From the NCBI GenBank assembly GCA_022592445.1, contig JABYQR010000001.1, positions 496,001 to 560,000 on the forward strand: a stretch of 64,000 nucleotides of DNA, read 5' to 3'. The notes under the pieces were generated by a model. That model ran no database searches. It had not been told where the DNA came from and was given only the letters and a program-made list of their open reading frames with translations. Below, one piece after another: positions 11,695 to 22,007 of this stretch. The translations under genes and the position numbers were made by a program. This stretch comes from Cytidiella melzeri. Its lineage: Eukaryota; Basidiomycota; Agaricomycetes; Polyporales; Irpicaceae. Position 1 is the stretch's first letter, and each line of letters begins with the position of its first letter.

Positions 11695-13539
11695 CATTCA
11701 GTACTCTTGTAGCTTGTCTATAGCACTGTTTCAGAGTAATCCTGTTCCACACATGACAATTGCAGCTACAACAGGATATTGTGCGGCTGCCAACTTGTAC
11801 TTGTACTTACTTCAGTCTGTATCAGACAAAATTCAGACTCAACCCTACTGTAAATTAGTGTAAGTGTGTTCATTAGGGGTGTGTTGATATTTGAGAGATG
11901 TGTCAGAGAGTGACCTGGCTCGGAAGATGGATTAGGAAAGAGGAGAGGGGCACTGGAACAGTGGATTACTATTCATGGACTATCTGATGATTGAGCACAA
12001 TGTATAAAGGGATTTGAACTGGTACAGAGCAACCCATCTGTTGTTGACTCTGTACCAAACCTGTCTTCATGACAAGATGTAAGGTAAGTAGATGAATATA
12101 TAGCTGCAGATTTACAGTAAAGAAAGGAGTATATTACATTGTTAAGATTGTTCAGCATGTGTATAGCCAGAATCTTCATATCCTCTGCAAATCAGCAACA
12201 AGCTCAGGGTGCCAAGTATCACCTATCTGTCTCACAGTCACAGGCTCATGAAAAGCCATCATAACGGACAGTACCACTCCTAATCGGCAGGGGATCTGGG
12301 TTTTTCTCTTACCCTCCCAGAGACCCTTCAAGAATAAAATCAGATCTCTAGATACCAAGTCCATACCAAGCCATTGCGCTCTTGTCATTGTGCCCACTAT
12401 CATCCAGCATCAATCATGGGCAAATTATCTCTGGAAATGTCCCCACTCCTGTCCCTGCTGTCTACAACAATGAGTGCTGTATGGTATAGGCCCATGGCTT
12501 TCCCCTCAATTCACTATATCAGTTTTAGCTACATAAGGTAATTAAGTGTGTTGAATATGATTTCTGATAATTGCTTAAAAGATCTCTGACTGTATCTAGA
12601 TCTGGGGCGTCCAAAAGGATGTCTAGCCCTCTGTATATACAGGTACAGATCCTAAGGTCTGGTGCTTTTATAACATCATTTCTAGGAACATATGCAATGT
12701 ATTGGTAAAACAACCATGTAATCTGGAATAAAGGAAAAGGTGTTGTATATTGAACATGGTGGAGGGTAGAGATGGGTGGCCACACATAGGATCATTTGAT
12801 ATGATGAATTTTACTACTAAATAGGAGTGTTTTCTCATGTATATAGTTGTATAATAACTCAGCCAATCGGCAAAATAGTGGTTAGGCCCATTTGTGGTGC
12901 ACCTGCTCCTGTTCTGCCTCCAAAAAGGTGTGAAGTGCCCTATTGTCAGGTGGAAATGAGGCAATGAGAAAAAGCAGAGCAAGGTGAGACAGGGGATGAG
13001 AGAAAACACAGATAACACTGTCTATCTAATCAGATAGGCTCTCAGCAAACCAAACAGGGGCTTGATGATTTGAGACCACATGGAAGGCAAATAGGCAATG
13101 CTCTGGATACTGGTGCATGGTAGCCATAAGAGCAAAGGGCCTGAGAAGACAGGAGGTATCGCTTTCTGGGCTCCTACACAAGATGACAGCTGTGTGGTCC
13201 AAGACAGCAAGAGAGTTGAGGAAAAGAGATGCTAGCAGGTAACGGCCAGTGCATCCAAGCATTAGGCACTCACAAAATGCAAATACAGACAGAAAGTTGA
13301 GTGCAAGGCTCAACACAGACAAGGATGCAAAGCTTGTGGTGAGACACTGATACACACTCTGAAGCAAACACCAACCCAAAGACAACACAAGCCACCACAA
13401 ATGGCAATAGAAACGTAAGGGTGCGAGAGTGCAAAAGTGCTTATAGTTTTTGCAACGTGGTTCAAGAGCCCTAGCTAGCCTTGTGCAAAGAAAGGTGACA
13501 AGGTAGTAAGGTAGGTGTTTATAATGGAGAAGAGCAAAA
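11695..13539. other. Non-coding stretch of the repeat island
   Basis: About 1.8 kb of AT-rich sequence with only short open frames on both strands (for example minus 12403-12176 and minus 13619-13026). None has splice sites or motifs I can support. It probably consists of old transposon remnants. No inverted ends or target duplications were found by eye. Confidence 0.4.
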
Positions 13540-13556
13540 GGGGGGGGGGGGGGGGG
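13540..13556 (+). repeat. Poly-G tract of 17
   Basis: An uninterrupted run of 17 G, flanked by AGCAAAA and AAACTTGG. Runs of this length are G-quadruplex prone and are error hot spots in sequencing, so the exact count is uncertain. Confidence 0.9.
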
Positions 13557-13654
13557 AAACTTGGCAAAGGAAACAAAGCGGTACAAGTTGCAAAATAGTT
13601 TTTGGGATGTATGATACACGCAATGGAGTGAAAATGCAATGAGAACGCAGTAAG

Positions 13655-13860
13655 ATTCAGAAACACAGAATACAGTTGCTAATGAAGAGGAAAAGGGTCG
13701 CTATAAAACACAGTTGCGGTGAAAGTGAAACACAGTGAGCTTGTTGCAGTGAAAATAAAATGCAGTTGCAGTAACACAGTTGAGAAACACAGTAGAAACA
13801 CAGTGAAACAATAAGGAACCAAAGGGAACACAATAGGATAACTACAATAGAAACACAAAC
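13655..13860 (+). repeat. ACACAGT-rich degenerate microrepeat array
   Basis: About 200 bases in which AACACAGT, GCAGTGAAA and AGAAACACAG motifs recur at irregular 10-20 base spacing. The array is A-rich on the plus strand with almost no pyrimidine runs. It is probably satellite-like low-complexity DNA. No hairpin or spacer regularity suggests a regulated array. Confidence 0.6.
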
Positions 13861-14207
13861 CTCAGGGTTCAGCTACCTGAGGTGATAGGACAAACCGTTG
13901 ACGTCTGCCTGCGCCCAGTGGCTAATTGGGTGAGTGTTGCACAAGAATACGTGCACTTTTATGGTAGGCAAGAAGGGGAGCAGTCAGTAGTGGAGAACGA
14001 CTTTGCTGTGTCAGCAATGGGTGTTGCATGCAAAGGCATGTCCGACAACAACGTTGGGAAAGCCAGTGAGATTAAATCTGAGGATTTTTCACTTGTGGTT
14101 ATTGCCTTTGAAGGTGGGAGATAGCCAGCAGTTGGGATGTGGCACAGTTGGGTGATCACAGTTGAGAGGAACAAATGGACACAAGGGAAGAGGGTGGTAA
14201 CTCTGTG

Positions 14208-14425
14208 TCTGGTACAAGTGCTGAGCCTAGTCATACACTGGGTCATGCACTTAGTAATACAGTAGAATAGCTGAAGTAGACATGTATGGTAGTTGCTTAC
14301 ATAAGTAGATACAGACATGTATATAAGCCGAGCTGCTGAAGCAGCAAGAGAAATAAGACTCATCTTTGAAGCTTAACAGCCTATGCCCCTTGCACACCAC
14401 TTTCACCTTGTTAGGTTATGAGCCC
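14208..14425 (+). repeat. Truncated LTR-like repeat, copy 1
   Basis: About 220 bases closely match 22331-22560. Shared landmarks are GGTACAAGTGCTGA, GTAATACAGTAGAATAGCTG, a TATA-like ACATGTATAT, the small palindrome GCTGCTGAAGCAGC and the A-rich AATAAGACTCATCTTTGAAG. The TATA-then-AATAA order suggests the promoter/R end of an LTR. The 5' part present in the other copy is missing here. Confidence 0.65.
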
Positions 14426-15393
14426 CTGCACTTAGCTCAACTACATCCACATTCTCAACGACATCCATCAACAAGCACCACCAAGCTTTCTTATAAGGAA
14501 GTTTCTCTACTTTACTTTGTTTGGTCACATAGTAGTAGAGTTGTACTGGTTGATTGCGTCAGTTTTAAATCAAATATTCCCAACTGATCTTCTACAGCTA
14601 ATTCCCTCACCTACTCTCCCGTTGTGTACGCACTACCAACCCAGCGGAATGATTGAGCCACCCTTGGTGGTTCTCAACTTTAACAAGTTGTGCATCACGT
14701 GGAATCTGCCTAACACACAGTGTAAAATCCGGTGGTGGAGGAACAAGGTCCCACTTGTACAAGTGGTAGATTGGCAGAGTAGTACCATAGGAGGGTAGTG
14801 TTGAGTGGCACTCTAAGCTTGTGACTTTGAGGCCTAGAACCTTGTGTTGGCACACATCAGTCAGTCCTGAAGTGAAAAATTGTCACTTTTTGTAGCTGTA
14901 GAATTTCTTGAGGCATGTCATATCATGGAGATTGTGTTATGCGAGTGCAGGATTATTGCTTTGGGACATGGTTACCCAAGCAGTAAATAATCTTGCATCT
15001 CCACAGCTGTCTTCAACTATGGTCAATCTGTCTATGCCAGTTATTCCGGATATTTTTGACAGTATGAATAGTTTGTATATCTGTTCACCAGATTCTTCAG
15101 TACAAGAAGTCCAGGCTGCTCTGGCTGCTGAGCCTACACAGGTCCCACCCTCCACTGCAACTACTCAGGAGGAGGGACAGGTTGAAAAACCATTGTTGAC
15201 AATTATTGCCCCTCAACCAGTTCAACCAGTTTTTACCTTCAACAACTAGGTTCACGTCAATTGTACCAACACCAGGCTGTCTTTGCCCATCTACTCGTGC
15301 GGTATGGTTTAAAGTGTGGATGGACCGAAGGAGGAGGCATTCAGACCAGAGCAAGGTTGTTCCAACCTCGCCATGAACCACATCAACCAAAAC
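14426..15393. other. Repeat-island sequence before the LTR element
   Basis: It includes a 113-codon plus-strand frame (14908-15249) with a Pro/Gln/Thr-rich tail. No family was recognised, and it could be chance or internal sequence of the element whose LTR-like end lies at 14208-14425. No other structure is supported. Confidence 0.3.
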
Positions 15394-15887
15394 CCAGTTG
15401 AAACCCTCTCTGCACAACCCCTTGCACGTCTATTAAGTGCCCCTATCACGTGGCTTAGATGCTCTACATGGTCACATTACTTGCTGCTACATCACACTGG
15501 CACGTGACTCAGCTTATGTAAGAATACATGGCTACAAACACATGGCTCAGCCCATAGCTAGGGTTTGACGTCATAGATACCATTCACATGGACTCCTTTT
15601 GTTCTTTCCCTATTGTTCTCTTTATGGAAGGATGTTCTCACAGGTGTGGGAATGGAATACAATAGTTGTTCTCCTTTTAGATAGATTCTCTCACGAGTAG
15701 AGTTCTTGGCAGGGTCTAGACAATAGCTATTGTTCTCCTTTAGGTAGTTCTTTTGTTCTTCATTCACACAGCTTCTTGCAAAGCCTGCCCTCAACATGGT
15801 CTGTGCGCAGGTCCCTGAAGTCTATATATACTGCTGCATGTACACTTCTAGCCCCCCATCTCAACCTCTGGGTCTTTACTGGGCTAG
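15394..15887 (+). repeat. LTR, left copy
   Basis: 494 bases with a TATA-like CTATATATACTGC (about 15824) and a conserved end CTTTACTGGGCTAG. At several sites it has CA where the right copy keeps CG (for example TTCATTCAC against TTCGTTCAC), as expected from CpG decay. Confidence 0.75.
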
Positions 15888-15982
15888 ACATCTGTTTTAA
15901 AAAGTTTATTCCTGTTTGACGAGTATGTCTCCAGTCTTCTCATACCGTTAAGGTACAATTATGTCGTCCGTTTTCACCCCCT

Positions 15983-16723
15983 ATGTGCTGTCTAGTGCCT
16001 AAAGACACGCACCCCCATTTTACCAAGCACCTCCCTACCACAGAGCCTCAGCTCAAGGGGAGCCTTCCACCATCTTTCCTCGACGCTCTTGCTGCCAAGC
16101 TTAGGAGTGGTCAACCTCATTGTTGGTCTGAGAAAGACCTTGTCACAGTTGCTAAATATGTGTCCAAGCAACCGCCTGTCAAAGGCATCACCATCACCAT
16201 TTCCTCTTACGAGGAAAATCGACAACTTCGCGCTTCTGCCTGAGCATACGGAGAACGCAAGGCTGAAGAACGTGCTCACACTCTAGCTGAGCAACACACC
16301 CACAAGCCGACTCTTGCTGAGCGGCTTGCTAAGCTTCCCCTGCTCACTCCCGCTTCCGCCGCACCCAAACCGGTGTTGATAGACTTCAAGATATTATCAC
16401 CGGTTGACCTTGTCGGCATATTCAGGCCACAAATCACCACGGTTTGCACCTGCCTACAAGCTCTCACAGAGCTACAAGAACTTCTCAACTGCACAGACCC
16501 TGACCACCATTGTGCGCTACTCCAACTTGTCAACAAAGTCAATTGCTTCCTCAACCGACTTGACAAGGTTGTACCCGTCACAGCAGATCACAAGTGGCAA
16601 CTCTTAGACTGGGGTTGCAAAGCAATTGGGAAGGATTTTTCTAAGCAGCTTTGTAAAAACTACAGCAAAGTACTTGCACAGCTTAACAAAGTAAACAACG
16701 ATAGCTACTTTGAGTGGATCTAG
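15983..16723 (+). pseudogene. ORF1 of the LTR element, unknown function, one in-frame stop
   Basis: One frame of 247 codons from ATG to TAG, interrupted only by TGA at 16241. I do not recognise the protein. The N-terminal half contains PPSFLDALAAKLRSGQP and SEKDLVTVAKYVSKQPP. The middle is charged (ERKAEERAHTLAEQ), and the C-terminal half is Leu-rich and probably helical (CTCLQALTELQELLNC, then KDFSKQLCKNYSKVLAQLNK). It sits between the left LTR and gag, where a leader or accessory protein would be. The stop is a TGA in a context where a CGA arginine would fit, so it may be one C-to-T change. Confidence 0.5.
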
Positions 16724-16956
16724 CCAATCCACAGTTTTTGCCCACCACATCTTGTAACAATTGTATACATTTCTTCGATTCATACTTAGTCACCGACAAC
16801 CACTTCTACAGAGGTCCATTCTACGAGTGTGACAACCAACCTTGTCCAAATTGATACACTCAGGCAGACTCCACCGAAGCCGTTAACAGTGAGTACTACT
16901 CTGAGCATTACCAGACACCCAACAAAGAAAATTTACGCCTCTTCACATCCCAAGAC

Positions 16957-17946
16957 ATGGACCAGAACCAGCAGAACACTGCTCCTGATGCCGCCCCAGC
17001 TGCCGCTCCCAACCTGAGCGCCCAGGATATCCTAAACATGTTCGGCATCCTGACAAAAAGAATGGTGGATCTCACCAATCAGGTGGCTGCATTAACAGCT
17101 GCTCAGGTACCAGCAATTGCCGCCACTCACGTCTCCAGGGAACGGAGTATTGTGGAGAAGCCGGTCTCCTTCAAGGGGAAGACCTCATCAGAAGCCAGGC
17201 TCATCTGACACACGTTCATTGTCTGGGCGCAGAATTAGGGCAAAGCATTCTTCCAGCAGGACGCCCAAGGCCAAGTCCGGCTGGACAACAACGGCGCAAG
17301 GATCTTCAATCCTCACAAACTTATCACCAGTGCCCTGTTGTTCATGCAGGATGACGCTGCCGACTGGGCTTGTCCTCATATCGAGGAGCTTGCAAGCAGT
17401 AAACCAGTTTCTGGCAACAGCTAGGATACGTTTATTGAGGCCTTCAAGGCAAAATTTGAGCCTATTGATGCTGTCATGGAGGCTAAAACAAAGATTGCCA
17501 ACATGAAGCAGGGCAATAAGACCTTTGCTGCCCACATCCCTAAGCTTGAGACATGAGCCCCTCGCACTGGCTGGAGCCAGCAGGACCTCTTCGACTGCCT
17601 CAAGTCAAGCTTGAGCACTGAGTACTTGCAACACATCTCGTACTTCCAAACCCGCGCCGCTACCTACAACGCTCTCAAGAACCAGTGCAAGGCAGTCAAC
17701 GCTCAGCTCGCCGACCTTCGCAACAGCACTGGCAAGGTCATGGTGGACAGCCCGTCAGGACACGGCAAGTCCCACCAGCAGGCCTTCCGCAATCCCAATG
17801 CTATGGAGATTGACGCGTCCCGTTTCTCTGCCTCCTTTGATGTGCTCTTTGCGGGGCTAGGCAAGCAAGAGATCTTCCAGAAATGGAAGAAGGAGATGAG
17901 CAAGTGCTGCTCGGTTTGTGTCATGGATGGCCTGACTAGCCCTTAA
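16957..17946 (+). pseudogene. Gag-like ORF of the LTR element with four in-frame stops
   Basis: A continuous frame of 330 codons with no indel but four nonsense codons: TGA 17206, TAG 17236, TAG 17422 and TGA 17554. It opens MDQNQQNTAPDAAPAAAP, then has a helical segment ILTKRMVDLTNQVAALTAAQ. A retrotransposon-gag style domain follows, with LLFMQDDAADWACPH, DTFIEAFKAKFEPID and TGWSQQDLFDCLKSSLS, where paired helices form the capsid. No zinc knuckle lies before the final TAA, but one occurs after the right LTR. Two TGA fit lost CGA and two TAG fit lost CAG, so all four can be explained by C-to-T transitions. Confidence 0.7.
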
Positions 17947-17996
17947 TTTTTGCAATTTACCTCTTGTTTTTATCTATAAAACTCCGGGCTGCAGCT

Positions 17997-18490
17997 CAGT
18001 TGCAACTTTCTTTGCACAAACTCCTTTACACGTCTATTGAGCGCCCGTATCACGTGGCTTAGATGCTCCACACGGTCACATTACTTGCTACTACGTCACA
18101 CTGGCATGTGACTTAGCTTAAGTAAGACCACATGGCTACAGACACATGGTTCAGCCCATAGCTAGGGTTTGATGTCATAAATGACGTCCACATGGACTCC
18201 TTTTGTTCTTTCCTTATTGTTCTCTTTATGGAAGGATGTTCTCACAGGTGTGGGAATGGAATACAATAGTTGGTCTCCTTTTAGATAGATTCTCTCACGG
18301 GTAGAGTTCTTGGCAAGGTCAAGACAATAGCTATTGTTCTCCTTTAGGTAGTTCTTTTGTTCTTCGTTCACACGGCTTCTTGCAAAGCCTGCCCTCAACA
18401 TGGTCTGTGCGCAGGCCCCTGAAGTCTATATATACTGCTGCATGTACGCTCCTAGCCCCCATCTCGACCTCTTGGTCTTTACTGGGCTAG
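17997..18490 (+). repeat. LTR, right copy
   Basis: Direct repeat of 15394-15887, same length. Just beyond it, GGTCTTTACTGGGCTAG, the last 17 bases of the LTR, occurs again at 18541-18557, so the right end has a small 67-base-offset duplication. Confidence 0.75.
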
Positions 18491-18592
18491 GTAAGCAAAT
18501 CCCCTCTGTACTACATAGCGGGTAGTATCAATTCTAACTTGGTCTTTACTGGGCTAGCTACCTGAATAAGGTTTATAGTTGGTGAAAGCATT

Positions 18593-19135
18593 GTGCTACA
18601 CGCCTGCCACCACCTCGTCGTTGTTGTCCACATCGTGTCCCTAGTTGCTGCGTTGAGCTCCGTCTCAGTGACAGTTTGTGGTTCTGAGAGCAACAAGAAG
18701 AGGGACTCCAAGCACCCAGATGACCCGGAGTGCAACCACTGCGGTGGCACCGGTCATTGTGGGTCCGTTTGCCTGAAAAGCCTCCAAGGCGTCCCTAAGG
18801 GACAAAAAGCTGCTGCTACCTCGTCGTTATTGTTGACCATTGCCGCAGCAAAGCAAGATGCGTCCGACAACAAGGATGCTAAAATTGCTGCTCTCAAGGA
18901 CATGCTAGAGCTGCAAAAGAAGCAGATGGACAAAATGGCCGCTAAGATCAACATGGTTTTTTGGAAACGGACTTGTGACATAGCCGCAGCTGCGAGTCCC
19001 CTTGATACCCCGTCCTTGTCTCCCTCGTCCTCTACCTCGTCTTCTGCCTCGTGTACAATATCAACTCTGTGCCCGTTGTCTACTATCTCTGCATGTACTA
19101 TATCATTGTTATATCAGTTATTGTCTCATTTCTGA
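18593..19135 (+). pseudogene. Gag C-terminal fragment with CCHC zinc knuckle
   Basis: The frame contains CNHCGGTGHCGSVC, a CX2CX4HX4C knuckle as in retroviral/Gypsy nucleocapsids. A helical charged stretch (AALKDMLELQKKQMDKMAAK) and a Ser-rich tail follow. It lies between the right LTR and the protease-RT relic, so it is probably the end of gag of that Gypsy element. It lacks the capsid part and a credible start. Confidence 0.55.
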
Positions 19136-20345
19136 ATACATGTACTAGTAAAAGGTCTGAATAGAAGCATTTGCGTTCCTGCTATGATTGATTCAGGAGC
19201 TACGGCTTTATTCATCAGTCACCAATTCGTCAAAAAGCATAAGATTATCCAGCACCCGCTTGAAAGGGTCATCTCTTTGCATAATATCAATGGAACTAAG
19301 AATAAAGCTGGCAGATTAACACACTTCGTTCGCATTACACTCACAGTCGGAGATCACACGGAAAAAGCGGAGTTTCTCGTCACGGACTTAGGTCCAGAAG
19401 ACGTTATTCTTGGGCTACCATGGCTCAAACGCGTAAACCCTACCGTCAACTGGGAAAAAGGAGAAATGACAATTCCGAGCGGCTCAGAAGAATCTCCTAA
19501 CAAACCTTTCCAGAAGGTTGACGGTAACTGCAAAGAACGTAGACAGTGGTTCAAAGCCGGTATTATCCAAGACACCACTGACGAAGTCTGGTGTATGGCC
19601 GGCTTCACCTACTCTACTAAGCTTGCTGCTGAAGCAAACAATGCTAAAGCTCAGCGCTCCTTCAAAGACATCGTTCCATCAGAGTACCATAGACACGCTA
19701 AAGTCTTCTCTGAGGAAGAGTCTAGTTGGCTACCCCAGCATCAGCCCTGGGACCATTTGATTGATCTCAAACCAGATGCTCCTGAGACCATCAAATCAAG
19801 AGTTTACCCTATGCCCCTGAATGAAAAAGCCAAGCTTGACAAGTTCATCCAGGAGAACCTATTGAAAGATTACATCACGCCTTCCAAGTCTCCGATGGCT
19901 TCTCCAGTTTTCTTCATCAAAAAGAAGGATAACAAACTCCAACTTATTCAGGACTATTGCAAACTCAACGACATCACTGTGAAGAACCGCTACCCTCTAC
20001 CGCTTGCCACTGACATTATCAACAAGCTCAAGGGTGCAAAGATCTCCACAAAATTTGATGTTTGTTGGGGATATCACAACGTCCGAATCAAAGAAGGAGA
20101 CAAGTACAAAGCGGCATTTGTTGCCAATCGAGGACTTTTCGAACCTAAAGTCATGTTCTTCGGTCTCATGAACTCACCCGCTACTTACCAAGCTCTGATG
20201 GACAACATCTTCACCAACCTCATTGCCGAGGGCAAGGTGGCTGTCTATCTAGATGATATCTTGATCTGGAGCAACAACCTGACGGAGCACTGCAAGGTTG
20301 TACATGAAGTCCTCAAGTGACTTCAACAGCACGATCTCTACCTCT

Positions 20346-21070
20346 TGTAACAGTAATGCTACACTCACCAGATAAGTTGGTTAACTTGTGGGGGATGTGG
20401 TGAGATAGAGAGTAAGAGTGGTGGTGAGCGAAGTACTGGTAGGTACTGAGTAATCCTGGTTCAACAGAGTGGATAAGACTGAGGGGATATGCCCTCAGGA
20501 GTGCCTCTATATATACATGAAGGGGAGGACCCCAGGTACTACCCTAAGACCCCTAATACCTACATGAGTAAGCGAAGTAATCTACCTTACTAAGCATGCC
20601 CTATGCCCTAGTGGTGCCACTTCAATAATCAACCAATAGCAATTGTCCCCATGACCTGACCCCATGACCCAGCTCCAAGGCTAGACTTGTTCTAGCTTGT
20701 TCTAAGACAAGGCTAGACTTTTCCAGAAGGTTCTAAGAACTATGACATCATCTAATGGAATGTTCTATACTATGACATCATAGTTCCAGCATGTTCCACA
20801 ATGTTCCAGAGAGTTCTATCATGTGATACACAGATAAGGAAAGGAGCGCATCAGCGCATCAGAGACAGAGGGTGCATCAGCGCATCAATTGATAGGCACT
20901 GAGAATAAGCGCCGGAATAGGCGCCTGATAAGCGCCAGATAAGCGCTGGATAAGCGCCTAAATAGACGCCGGATAAGCGCTGGATAAGCGCTTGACAAGT
21001 GCTTAAATATTCCCAATAATACTGTTGCCTAGTAAGGCAAGTCTTGTAGAAACATTGAAAATCTGTGACA
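20346..21070 (+). mobile_element. Solo LTR (copy A) inside Gypsy reverse transcriptase
   Basis: 725 bases starting TGTAACAG and ending CTGTGACA (imperfect inverted ends), flanked by the 5-bp duplication CCTCT at 20341-20345 and 21071-21075. Removing it and one CCTCT rejoins the interrupted RT region. It contains a TATA-like CTATATATACATG (about 20510) and a GC-rich array of GATAAGCGC units at about 20900-21000. It is a solo LTR because no internal coding region follows. The same family occurs inverted at 27544-28223. Confidence 0.9.
20900..21005 (+). repeat. GATAAGCGC subrepeat array in solo LTR A
   Basis: About nine units of a 10-13 base motif (GATAAGCGC with CGG, CAG or TGG spacers), many with partial palindromes such as GGCGCC and AGCGCT. 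Copy B has about 45 bases fewer here, which accounts for most of its shorter length. Confidence 0.75.
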
Positions 21071-22007
21071 CCTCTGGCCGGAAAAGTGCGAGTTTGAGAA
21101 ATCTGAGATCGAGTACCTTGGGTTGATCATTTGCGCCGGCGAATTAGCTATGGACCCTGTTAAAGTCCAAGCAGTTTCTACGTGGCGCACACCCAAGAAC
21201 CTTAAAGAGGTTAGAGGGTTCATAGTGTTTGCTAACTTCTACCGATACTTCATCCAAGACTTCTCAAAGCACGCACAGCCTCTACACGACCTGACTAAGA
21301 AAGACGTACTGTTTGTCTGGGGTCCAGCACAACAGACTGCCTTCACGTTGCTAAAGAAGGCCTTTACCACTAAGCCTATCTTGGCAGTCTGGGACCCTGA
21401 ACTCCCTACACGTCTAGAAGTCAATGCCTCGGGCTATGCGATTGGTGGAATCATCTCCCAGAAATTGAAGGAAGATGGATTCTACCACCCTATTGCCTAC
21501 TGGTCCGCATCCATGACTGAAGCAGAGTGTAACTACGAAATCTTTGATTGGAAGATGTTAGCCATCACCAAAGCTCTCAAGATTGGTGCCACTACCTTGA
21601 GGGGCTCAAGGAACCGTTTGAGATCTGGACAGATCACGCAAACCTGCAGTATTGGAAAACTGCGCAACACCTCACTTGATGTCAAGCACATTGGTCATTA
21701 CTCCTGCTGACTTCAACTTCGTGTTGGTACACAAGCCTGGCAGTACCATGATACACACTGATCTTCTCTCTCGTCTTCACTCCCACGCTGTCACAAATGA
21801 GGAAGACAGCACAGATCAGGTGGTACTGAAACCAGAACACTTTCAGATCCTCGCTACTAGCATGCTTGCTACCGCTTCTCTGCTCAAATCAAAGGTCCAA
21901 GAATGCACAGAAGAAGAAGCAGAAGTTGCACAAGCTCTAGCTACCCTTCAAAAGAAGGGTCTTCGCATTCTTGTCGGTGGTTTACTCGAATGGGAAGAGA
22001 GTGACTG

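Larger units (their letters stand above)
15394..18490 (+). mobile_element. Degenerate LTR retroelement carrying ORF1 and gag, no pol
   Basis: Two direct repeats of 494 bases (15394-15887 and 17997-18490) bracket a 2.1-kb internal region. The repeats align end to end with scattered substitutions, by eye roughly 90-95% identical. Inside lie two reading frames, an unknown ORF1 and a gag-like ORF, each broken only by nonsense codons. There is no protease, reverse transcriptase or integrase between the repeats. This is either a non-autonomous (LARD-like) element, or an element that lost pol and now abuts the zinc-knuckle/pol relic at 18.6 kb. Clear target duplications were not found. Confidence 0.75.
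19184..22007 (+). pseudogene. Gypsy-type pol relic (protease, RT, RNase H), split by a solo LTR
   Basis: The protease has the active-site IDSGA at the start of the open frame, with DVILGLPWL downstream. The reverse transcriptase runs to the YLDDILIWS catalytic motif (about 20250). A TGA at 20318 stands where a Trp codon fits, then the frame is interrupted by the solo LTR at 20346-21070. After it, RT thumb and RNase H continue (EKCEFEKSEIEYLG, then NASGYAIGGIIS). The RNase H part has one-base frameshifts near 21585 and 21705, plus a TGA and a Cys where Arg is usual. The frame stops at 22007 near WEESD, where integrase should begin, so integrase is absent. Inactive relic. Confidence 0.85.

Noticed and set aside
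10938..15393. A Helitron or other large rolling-circle element
   Set aside because: No TC...CTRR ends with hairpin, no Rep or helicase coding fragments seen.
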